Part shown: positions 12,701-24,900 of the stretch, in pieces | Layout of the letters: each line of letters opens with the position of its first letter | Numbering within the stretch: position 1 is the first letter of the stretch | Notes under the pieces: generated by a model | Databases searched by the model: none | Seen by the model: the letters and a program-made list of their open reading frames with translations, nothing else | Told to the model about the DNA's origin: nothing | Program-made: the position numbers and the translations under genes | Source of the DNA: Heliocidaris tuberculata | Taxonomy: Eukaryota; Echinodermata; Echinoidea; Camarodonta; Echinometridae | Length of the DNA: 64,000 nucleotides | Reading direction: 5' to 3' | Assembly: GCA_025618425.1 (NCBI GenBank) | Contig: CM046836.1 | Location: 19,498,278-19,562,277, forward strand

Positions 12701-15513
12701 TTCACAATATTGATATGATTTTTTTTTCTTATAAAATTAAAAGGGAGGGTCTGTAGGGTTAAGGGTTACATGATTGTTCAAATCAACAGCTAATATTCAA
12801 CAGAGCACATTAGTTAAATAATGCATGATATGCACTTTGATCAAATTTAAGACTGAGGCAATTTTGCGCATACCGATTACCAAGTAGCCATTACTCATTC
12901 AAGCGTAAAATATTGTCCATACCCATATCGATGTTGTGAAATCATCCTTTTGGAGGAAACTTTCAAAGTGTGTACTTTTTATGGAGCACTGTACAGGTCT
13001 CATCGTACAGCGTTGCAATCCACAACAAAATGTAATCTGGTTCAGTAATGAAGTCATTTCTTGTCTAAGGTCATCACGATCTTCCGGTATGGCATACAGA
13101 TTTTGACCATTGTGTATATAACCATGGACCTTGCGAAAGACACGTATCTATGAAGCTCATCGCACACCATACAATCCTACTAGCTACGATACGATTTTTG
13201 AATAAATCGCAGTTGCATTAGCTATTTGCTTGTTTGACTGAATTCTATTTCTGCGTTCAATTATGGGATACAAAATAATCCAATATTTCAGAAAAATATA
13301 AACACATTTCAGACATTAACACTTTACTTCTAAACACAAAGCAACTATGCATATGCAGTGGCGTATCTACGGGAGGGGGCAGGGGGCACGTGCCCAGGGC
13401 GACACTTGAAGGGGCAGTGGCGTATCTAGGTATTCTGGCGCCCGGGGCAAACTATCAAATATGCACCCCCCCCCCCCCCCTTTATTGAATAAGCGACGGA
13501 TCAACGCGACCGAGCCGCAGATTTTTTTTTTCCATTTCACCCCTCAAATTGAAATTTCTTATGTATTTTAACCTTAGAAAAAAAATCGAAGGGAATACAG
13601 CGACCTAGCAATAGATTTTTTTTTTTTTTTTTTGAACATTCCTATTTCGGGTGCGCGAAATGAATGAAAACCAGGAAGAAATATATTTGAGGAATTTAGC
13701 AAGGCAATTGCAAGGCAAATTTATTATTTCTTTCGAATGTTCTATACTTTGAATGTACTTTTTATGCACTTATATCTCATCTCAAAATTAAATTTTGCGC
13801 CCCCCAAAAAGCCCTAGCCTTATGCGGGGGGGGGGGCAAGCAACTAGAGTCAATTAATGGTTAACACTTTAAAAACTCCATTGGGGGCGTGAAATAGCTA
13901 GATCCTGAATATAATTATGCAAGGAAGCAAAGCGACCGAGCTTCAGAAAATTTTCGCATTTCAAACCCTATAAAAGACAATTTCTTACGCATTTTGTCCT
14001 TGACTGGGGCGCAAATAACCCTCAAAGAACATAAATTTTCTTTATTTCTCCCACTTTTCTTTCTCCCTTTTGCGTTTTTTGCGCCCCCTTCAAGTGCCGC
14101 CCGGGACACGTGACCCCTTTGCCCCCCCCCCTGGATATGCCACTAGAGACGGGCCTTGATATAAAGACATGTTTGAGAAAACAGGATGCTCATGGTGTAG
14201 TTTGCAGTAAATAATTCCTTGTATTCAGTTTTTAGTACTGCCCTGGTTTCCTGATGGTTTCTGAATCCTTAGAAATTGGAACTAGAAAAGATTTTGGGGA
14301 AATGAAAGTGACGATGAAAAACGGGAAGTACGTACAACAAAATTTTACATGATATTCAATAATACCGATTAAATTAGTAATCCGAAAGGACCGAGTGTTT
14401 GTAACATGAATCTCAGGAAATACACGGAGTATTACTCATTTGTATGCAAAGTAGAATAATTAGAAGTCCATCTGGTCATAGACCTATTTAGCTCAATCGA
14501 AAGTGAAAGCATAATATATCCTTATTTTTATTTTCCGCCAAAATGTAGGCGTATATGATTCATCACGACAGAGACTGATTTAGAAGACTTTGGACAGATA
14601 TTTGTAACCCTGTTTTGTGTTCGCAGATGAAAAATAATAATGATGTATCACTGAGATATCTAGGCCTATAAATGAACACAATTTCAACCGGGTGTGCTAA
14701 AATGGCTAAAATATCACTATTGTGTTGTGTTTAATGAATAACGCTTATGCTGCTCCTATACATATTTATTTTGCAGATCTATGTATGTACACAGTTTTTA
14801 AAAATATAATTATCCAATCATTATTCTAAATATGGTTCAGGGGCAATTGCCCCTTCTGATAACGATTATTAATCTTTTTCAGCATATTCAACGTTCTATT
14901 AGGCAAATTTCTTGTCCTATTCTCTTATGTTGCCTTTCAAAATAAAAAGTTAGCTATGATAATGAATGTTTCCCTTTTATGTTATAGGCTATCTAAACAA
15001 AAATCTGGATGTTGGTATAGCGCTGATAACGCCTGTTAACTCTTTAAGCCCACCACACATTATACGATCCGACTGCGATCCCATTTTCAAAGAAACGGCA
15101 ATTACATTCGATATTGAAATTTAAATAATCACAATCTTCTCAAAGCTCAGGTACAGTCTTGGTAGCAAAAGGAAAATTGGAAAGAAACGTGTTAAATATA
15201 GTCTTATGTTGTTCTCCTTGTATCAAAAGATGTTTGTAAGAGATCATTTAGTATTCCATCTATGATTTCTGGTAAATTTCAGTGTAAATATCTCTAAGGA
15301 ATGCTCGATCACTGCCATATGCTAGGAACCTTCCCACCCCGACGACTCCCCGCACTGCAATCTTGGGGCTTAGCATAGAGACCAGTGGCGGATCCAGGGG
15401 GCCCGGGCACCCTCCCCTCGGACCGAAAAGGGGCCCCAGAAATGCTGAAGACCTTTTTTTTTTCGCTTGTCAGAGATTTTTTGATTTAAAAAGGGACCCC
15501 AAAATGCTGAGGA

Positions 15514-15557
<44 letters not shown>

Positions 15558-17532
15558 TTTTGTGAATATTGAGCCCCCTCCCTCAAGAAATCCTGGATCC
15601 GCCACTGATAGAGACAACATGTGTGTCACTATGTGTAGCTACTCATTGGTTTTACACGTGTGTGTATAGTGTATAGCATATGCTACATACATTTGTTTGG
15701 AGTTTATGTGCCTGTCCCGGCATATAAGTTTTGCCTCTTATTTCTTTGATATTAAAAACTTTAGGAGGCAAACACTTTAGGAGGCGAAATCTTTACAGTG
15801 TCTTAGTATTGCTAGTATCTTGCTATTTATCAACAAAAATCAAAGAAACCTGACGAAAAGTTTTTGAGGGCTTACCAAAACTCTACATTACCTTTAACAG
15901 AGATGCTGATGAGTGCGAGACGAAAAACTTTAGTATGCTTCTGTTCAACGCTATTCTCCGATTTTGTAGTACCAAACATTTTTTTTTACATAATAATGTA
16001 AGTACTACAATTGAAATTTTAGTGCATTGTAAGCCTTCTATTTTTTTTTTAAAGTAGTATTTATTGATTCATTCAGTTCAATCATACAAAATATAGTGTA
16101 TCTCAACATCAACATTAACAATATAAGTCGAATCATGAACCTTGTAAAGTCATAACACATAATATAAATTCATAAGACATAATATGGTATTATATTGCTA
16201 ATATAACCTAATAATAACTATTGAATGGTCAACTTATATTACTCTGAATGAATCGGAGATTGATTTGTACTGACCCCGCTCCCGCCCCCCCCCCCCCCCC
16301 CACACACAAAAGTCACAAGACAGACAGACAACGAAACAAATAAATATATTCGGATTAAAGACCAAATCGGCTTCGAATCATAGACTGGTCTAACGTCGCT
16401 GCTATTCGGGGCCGATTTGGCTTTGTATCCTACAAAGAAGCTTGCGACCCCCAAAAATTTCCATTTTATTATTCATATGACTATTCGGAACCTCAATCAT
16501 TTAGATTTGACATGTTTGAATGTTCAAATCAAATGCTATTGCCAATTCTTCCAAAAGTGGATGGTAGTCAGATCGTATAGTGTGCCGTGGGCTTTACAAA
16601 TATCATTGCCCTCGTCACACGATTCATTCGAGTACACAACGTATGCACCATCTCCACTCCTTCGGAAAGGGGGGGGGGGGGGAATTCCTCCCATGATGGT
16701 CATCGTGTGGGAGTTATGACAAGTACGATCACCATGATCACAATGGTTAATATTCTACCAGGTTCCATTTTTCTTCCTGTGTGTGAAGAGGCAAATGCAT
16801 ATTAATGTCTTGGAAAAGGAGCTTAGAGCCGTGTCGGAGCTCGACTACGACACTTAAATGAAGGGTCATTATGTCAAATAAAAAGACAGAAAACTTGAAA
16901 GGTGAGATCAACCAGGAAAAAAACCAAACAAACAGGAAAATGCGATGATATCATGGTTTTTCGCAGGTGACATGTCACGCAGACGATGATTGAGTAATGG
17001 GAAGGAAGAAGGTTTTGATTTCCAAATCCCCCTCGCAAAATTTTAACGGACGAGTTAACTTAAAATTTATCCTGACAAAACAACAATATTGTGAAGCTCG
17101 TCTACTAGGAATATATTATACAAATATTGACTGCTCATGAGGATGATGGTGGAAATTATCACTCCCAAGGTGGTGTTCATACCGACCCTTCCATCATCTC
17201 CGAGGCGGAGCCGACTATGAACACCAGGGCAGTCCATATTTGTTTTATATACCTCATCCTTTTCATTGATTCATTGATTCATGTTGAATTCTTACGCGCT
17301 GCGCGTATATTGATTAACGTAGTCGTAGCCTAGCTAGCAACTCGCGAAAAACCAAATTTTGTGTAGGTATGTGTACGTGTACGCGTTCTACCACAGGGTT
17401 TAGGCGTTCTATCATTTGACCTTAGGTCAATTGATAGAACGCCAAAACCCTCTGGCGAAATGATAGATTGAGATGCGCCGTGTCATGTGATATAGTTTTG
17501 ACCAATCAGTGAATAAGAATCTATGTATGAGG

Positions 17533-17563
<31 letters not shown>

Positions 17564-20500
17564 ATATATATATTTATTTATTTATTTATTTTATTTTTTA
17601 AAATAGATATGACGATTATTTTCTGAATTTAAAGGACAGGTAAAGTAATTTTTAAAAAAAGTAATCCAAAAAATACGAAATATGCCCTGGCGTAGCCAGA
17701 CATTTTGAACAAGGGGGCACAAAACATCTAAACCAATGGTGATCAAGAAAAAATCCTTTTGCAGGTCCTAATTTGTGTCGGAAGGGGTGGGGAAGGGAAG
17801 ACGTCTGATGCTCCTATCACCCATCTATTCATAATTTGCAAGTAATCATAGGCGTACAGGCATATTTTTGTGAGGGGGCTGACACCTTTTGTCCGAATAT
17901 TCACTTTCCAGTTTCTATTTATTTATTTTTTTAATTTTTCATTTTTTTTTGCGAACGAGCGAAGTGATTGAGCAACAAATTTAATATCTTTTGTTGTGAA
18001 AATGTACAGAAATTTACCGAGTATTTCCTTTATATCTTATATCAGATAGTGGTTGCCCGAATATCGGAACCATAAACATTTTCGGGGGGGGGGGGGCTGC
18101 AGCCCCAGCCCCCGCCCCGTAAGCCTATGCTTTTAATCTAACTTTATTTTTTTATTCATTGTACTGTCATTATCAACAGTACAATGACTCATGGATATTT
18201 TCGAGCGAGCGACGCGACCGAGCAAATTTTTTACCTCGTGCGTCGTGATTGAAAGTGTTTGGACAGATTAATTCTTTATAATTCATGCATAAACTATTAA
18301 TTTGTATGTTTGAAGATATTCTAGATTTTATTTCCATGCATAATATTAGAGAGGGTTCAAATTCGCTCTGTTGGGCTTTATACGTGCGCCAATATTATTT
18401 ATGTTTACCTTTTTGACGATTTGTTTCAAACGCCTACCTAATAATATTTGAAAAAAAATTGAAAAATTCTCTTTCATTTATACGAGATTTTAAGAGGAAT
18501 TTGGGTACATTTTCCTTTGAAATAAATGCTTCTTAATGATTTAAAGGGCCATTTTTCATGATTTTTTTAGAGGATGAACAGGGGGGGGGGGGGGGCACGG
18601 CCCCTTGTGCCCCCATGGCTAAACCTGTGGAAATATATGCAGGCTCATCTCTTTTTTCGACATTAACTAAATATATATTTTGGGGACATCCCACGCGACC
18701 GACAGCCCACCAGACCGAAAGTTTATAAAGGCCCAGTATTTAAAATTGACTGTTAAGCCCCAATCTCATTTTACGCAAACATTTACGACGAAAAACAAAA
18801 TGGGTATGGCGGTAAATTGCCACTTGGTCTAATGCCAACTGGTCTAATAGCCAAATGGTCTAACATCATTCGGTACAACTTTTGGCCGCTCGCTCGCAAA
18901 ATGGTGAAAAGGGTAGTTGGTACTCGGGCAAGAGACGTCAGTCCCCACTCCCAAAACGTTCCATTTCTCTACATTGTGGTACATGTAGTAATAATGATGA
19001 GAATAATGAATAGAAATAGAATGACATAATGAGAGAGAGATGATGGAAGAATGAATATAAACGAAAGACGGAAGTAAAGATTAATCGATGAATAACATTA
19101 CATTAGGGAGGATTGAAAGTTAAGGGATAGAAGGATAAAGACATAACGTAAAGATAGATAGAAAGAGAGAGAGAGAGAGAGAGAGAAATGATAAAGATGG
19201 TAAAGGATAAAGAAAACCATGGCGAAAGATGGAAGAGAAGATTATAAAAAGAGGCAAAAAAAAAAAAAGAAAGAAAGAAGAAGAATAACATAACGAAATT
19301 AGAGATGAAAAGCAAAAAAAAAACAACAAAAAAAAAAGGGATAAAAAGAAAGAAAAATGTAAAATAGGCAAAATAATAGAAAGATAAACCAAGGAATAAA
19401 GACCGAGAAAAAAAATAGAGAGAGAAAGAGAAAGATGATAGAAGATATAATATAAGGATTCACATACGGAAGGATGGAAGAGGTGACAGAAGGAATCAAA
19501 GAAAAATACAACTAAAGGAAAGACGGAAAATGAAAGGATAAAAGCAAGGAATAACATAATGAAAGATAGAGAAATGATAGAAGGATAAAGATATACATAA
19601 GATAAGATAGCGAAAGAAATGAAAGGATAAAAAAAATAAAAGCAAAGTGCAATAAAACAATAACTGAAAATTCACTAAAATATTAATTGATTAATGAATT
19701 AATCAATCAATTTATTCACTAGAAAATCAATTAAGCACATGTAATTAATTCATGCCATGCTCCACCAGGTCACCTTTTTTCTCATCTTTTTTTGCCCCCC
19801 CCCCCCCGAAAAAAAGAATACACATAAAACTAAACATACAATTATTGCAAAAAAAGTTCGAAAATTTTGGCCAGTGCGCCGAACGGATACCTGACTGTTT
19901 AATCAAAGCCACCTAGAGGGGGAAAACAAGAAATTAGCCCAGTTGGTCATTAGACGAAAAGATGATTAGACCAAATGGTAATTAGACCAGATGGCTATTA
20001 GACCAAATATTAGACTAAATGGGTGTAGACTAAATGATGATAGACCAACTGAGAAATGACAATGACTAACTGACAAATGGACCAAATGATGTGTAGACTA
20101 AATGGGTATTAGACCAATTCGAAATGGCAATTAGACAAATGATAATGGACCAAATGGTTATTAGACCAAATGGTTTTAGATCAAATGGCTATTAGACGAA
20201 ATGACTATAGACCAAATGGTAATTAGACGAAATGACAATTAGACCAAATGGTAATTGGACGAAATGATAATTAGACAATTGGTTATTAGACCAACTGATA
20301 TTAGACCGAATGATGTTAGCCCATTTGGCTGTTAGACCAGTTGGCATTAGACCAAGTGAATCGCCAACGTGTCATAAGCACTTTGTAAATACCTGATCTA
20401 AAAATCAGAATTTCGTCACGGGTTTCCCTGAATAGGGTATCAAAACCTCTCGACTTAAATCCTCGTTTAGGGTGCTTTTCAGAAAGTCATGGACGCGGAT

Positions 20501-21937
20501 GCCGTATACATGCCTCAATGAGACATACTCCCCTGGGGGAAGGGTGGAGAGAAATATTACCTCGGACATATGCTATCGTTTTGCTCCAGAAAATTTTAAA
20601 CCCGTTTTGATTAATTACCCCTTTTTAGAATATTTGCAAACAACATACACTCCCGCTTTCAATCGCCTGAAAAATGCTTTCTTTGGTAGATGTAAGGCTG
20701 GTGGACGGTAGCGGCACAGCAGGGGCCAGCGAAGGCCGCGTAGAGGTGTTCAGTTCCCTTGGACCCGGCAGAGGACCGACCTGGGCAAGACTTTGTGATT
20801 CAGGATGGGACAGAAATATAGCCACGGTCGTCTGTCGACAAGCTGGTTTCGACGGTCTGGAAAAATTCCATAGCAATTCGCCATTTGGAAGCGGAGGGCA
20901 AAGGTCGATCATAAGGCTGAATGGATGCACGCCCAATGCTGGTAGGCTATTATGTAAATACTTGCATTATGAAAAAAATAACAACAACAACAAGTCTTCA
21001 TCAAACTTTCTGTAGAGCTAATTCTGTCATGTACATGCTATATAAAATTCTTACCATCATGTCATACGAACATTTTTTTTTGGGGGGGGGTGGATAAAGG
21101 AGCAACAAAATAAGAGAAGAATTCCAGAAATGTTTGGACTTGGTAAAAAAACACATTCAAGAGAATTATTTGTCTGCAGGAATCATGTCAGCTCCCCAAA
21201 GTCGGGGGCGGGGGACTTTCTTCGGCTTTTTAAAATAAATTAAAGGGGGTCGGTCGGAAACGACCCCTTGGATCCGCTTTTAGGCCTTTATGTATATCAT
21301 CCTTTACTTTAATACCTTCTCTGTATTTGTTCTTTGGTATAGGATCTTATTCTTTGTTATGCTGTGGTATCCATGATTTTTTTTTTTCAGTCTGTGATTT
21401 AGGATTTCTGTGTAATGGACTGAATATCCATCTTTATCATTAATGGAATATAATCAATGCAATATTGTACATTGCATGACAGATGCGACAAGTCTAGACG
21501 AAGCTGGATGTCAAGAAGCTGTGTGCAGGGGCAGACGACGTGATGCTGGTGTCTCGTGTCTCGTGCGTCCTAGTAAGTATGTCTTCAGTGAGCTTCGTAT
21601 ATCAAATAAGCTTTTAGCACGAAAAACTGCGAGGAATGTGAACCAAATCTTTATGTACATATTGATGCACTTGCCGCTGATTTGCATTAACCATGTTAAC
21701 TTGAAGGCCATCTACGGAATTTAGTCTAAATATATATACATATAGTTGCATACATGTAACTAAGAGAGAGAGGGAGAGAGAGAAGGGGGGGGGGGTGACG
21801 AAACCAAGAATTGTTATTTATATTTTGCTTTTGCTGTCAGACGTTTTTTGTTTTGTTTTTGTTTTTGTTTTTGTTTTCAGACAAGAGGGAAGAGAAGGTG
21901 CATTATACAGGTGTATAAGTATAAAATAGAGAGTCAC

Positions 21938-21981
<44 letters not shown>

Positions 21982-24900
21982 AGGGTGGGGCTGCTTGCTT
22001 TCGAGTCCTTTCCACCCTCCCTCCCTCCACTTTTAATATCAAGATTAACATTTACCTCCATAATCATACCTGCCGATTTTTCTTGGGGCGAGAGGGTAAC
22101 CACACATTTGCAAATACAAACTCGTACGCGTGAAAAAAAAAGCTCCGAACAGAACCGTCATCATTTAACTTGGTACCAGAGAGATAAAGTTAACAGAATT
22201 AACGTATTATATCTAAATATCGTGTGAGCTCTACCTTCTACACGCAGAGTAGTGGAAATTAATTGTTCTAGGAGCCATGTTATATAAGAATCACTTCGTT
22301 TTAAAGTTGAATCCACTCCAAAACTATCGTGCAATTTATTTCACCCCAAAGTATAGGGGCTGAAGTACTCGTTGGAGAATGGATCCCCCCATTTTTGAGC
22401 GTGGATTTCCTCTCCAAAACAAAAGTGATCCTTAACAATTATGTCTCCTCTAAAGTGTATTTTCACTCATTGTACATTTAGAGATGTACATGTATGTATC
22501 ACTCCCATGCCCTTGTTAAGCTTTAGCGTTATATACGAGGAGTTCTTACATGGGAATCAACAATATTGTTTAGTCAAACCTTGAGTCATATTAGCTATCA
22601 CTTTGTTTTGGAGTAAAAAAATCCACGCTCGAACTAGTGGAATCCACTCTCAAAAGAGTAACTAACACCGCTACTTCTGAGTGGTTTCCACTAAAATTTG
22701 GAGTGGGTTCCACTCCAAAACGAAGTGATCCTTAATATGACTCCTGAAAGAGTGGATTTCCACTCCTCAGCATGAAGACAGTATGCTCTATGATTGCACG
22801 GAGACTTTGTGGCGTGCTCGCAGGTTGTTTTTTTTTTTTTTTATTTTTTGTACTTGTCCAAACAGATCAAAAAGCAATTAAAAATAGTTAGGTGTTAAGT
22901 CGGTTTTGCGACCTACGCTTAAAGTTCTCACAAAATCCTCAGTGCGAAATGTCCGTCGTTGTTGCCTTTTCCCCATTTTCCGAGGTCGCCGTAAAGGGGC
23001 CGTCACATATCCAAAATGGAGCCCGCCCGACCTCTCTGCAAGCTCAAAATGGAATTTTCGCCCGGAATACGGCCGAAATGCGGCCGGAATGCGGCCGGAA
23101 TGCGGCCGGTGTCTGCTCGATCACTTCGGGCTCCACCGCGATTAGGGAGCTTTCGAAACCACGACGGTAGGTAGGTGGACGGTAGAAAACAAGTGCGCAG
23201 TGTGGATTTAGTCTATAGTGACGTCATTTTCTTACCGTCCTCACACCCATCGTCCTCATTTTGAAAGCTCCCTAATATTTAGGGGTCGGCCGACGTTCAC
23301 AGCGCACCGAAACCTGCTCCCAATTCAGCGATTTTCCAATGGCGAAATTTGAGGTCGCAGAGCTCATGAACAGGTCGCCCGGAGATCGCTCGCGCATCGG
23401 AAAACATTCGGGCGGCAATCTGACGATTTTAGACCATTTTTTTTGGGGGGGGGGCTCTAAAATTCGGACGGAGGTCCGTAGAGCTGCGCGGCCGCCGCAT
23501 GGGCTCCCTACGATACTCGAACGACCCCCTTCCATATCCCGCCCGACTTCTACAAAATCGGGCGTGCTTCGAGCGCGCTCCGTGCTGGAGTCGGGTCGTC
23601 GTAGGGCGGCTTCTACGGGCTCCGGCCGGGCTCCTCCTGTCAACTCAGAAATTTTGCCCCTTGGGTATACACATATACATTAACATAGAATTAACGCCCT
23701 TCTGGCTCCACACAGACGATATAACAGGCTCATAGGCGTCGAAGAACTCTAGACAGGAGTCGGGCGGAACTCGCCTGGGCGTCGCTCGGGTGTCGGGCGG
23801 GCACCGACAGAACTAGTGATCATCGACCGAAACTCGGACGGCGTCCGCCTTTACGTCAAGCAGGCTTCGCCGGGAGACTTCTGATCACTAGTGTTCAAAG
23901 GCAGTGGCGGATTCAGGGGGGGGGCAATCCCGGCCCGTGCCCCCCCCCCCTTTTGATGGAAAACAATGCAATGTGCCCCCCCCCCCCTTTCGAGCAGAAA
24001 ACCTTTTTTTTTTTTTTTTTTTTTTTTTTGTTGTTGTTGTTGTTGCTTGTCAGAGAATTATGGAGGGGAACTGGACCCCATAACCCCCCCCCCCCCCCCA
24101 CTGAGCGACTTTTGAAGGGCTGGCGAAATTTTTTTTTTTTGCTCGCCACCCCCAAGGGTCTCCCTCCAAGCAGTTTCCCAAAGTTGACAATCCTGTATTT
24201 GTGTGCCCCCCCTTATACGAAATCCTGGATCCGCCCCTGTTCAAAGGGCTCCTCCCTAGCCCCGTCCAGTATGTGACAGGGTAGATTTCAAGCGAAAAAT
24301 ACACTCGACTCCCGGGCGGATTTGAAATTCGGCGACTTTCTGGGTATCCACAAATTCGGCCGGAGACCGTTGGACATGTGACGCAGGCTTGAGGACTTCA
24401 AGATGTGAAAAGGCCTTTAATGAAAATTCCCACCATCGACGTCGCAGTCATTATTTACCGAGTATTTCCTTTATATCTTTAAAGCAGGTAGCCCGATGCC
24501 TCCAATGGACAATAGAGAACCAACACCGGTCATCGCAGCAACTTCGGTCACCGCAGCAACTCCCACTGTCCAAGCGCAGACAACGAGAACGCCGTCGACT
24601 TCTGAGGCAACATCGACGGTGTCGATGGTCACGACAAGGGCATCGACACCAATGACATCGGATTTCGATATCGTGTCGACTGATTCGATGACGACGGATT
24701 CAAATGTTACTAAAGATCGACTACCACGGAAGGGTAAGTTTAGGAGAGAAATTAGACATCGATAATGATAATCCTACACAGTCATACATCAGCAGTGAGT
24801 TAAAATCAGCATGATCAGTGCACCCTATGTATATAATTCCCAATATTTCTCGCCCTTCATAACTTTTGTAAAAGATGGACTAGTCCAGTAGCGGATTAGT

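Noticed and set aside
20472..20690. Extra N-terminal coding sequence before SRCR exon 2
   Set aside because: The frame does not continue into the SRCR frame with matching phase and shows no domain; the acceptor at 20689 explains the exon start.
23272..23683. 114-123-codon frames in the GC-rich island
   Set aside because: Long frames are expected by chance in GC-rich sequence; arginine-rich, on both strands at once, no domain.
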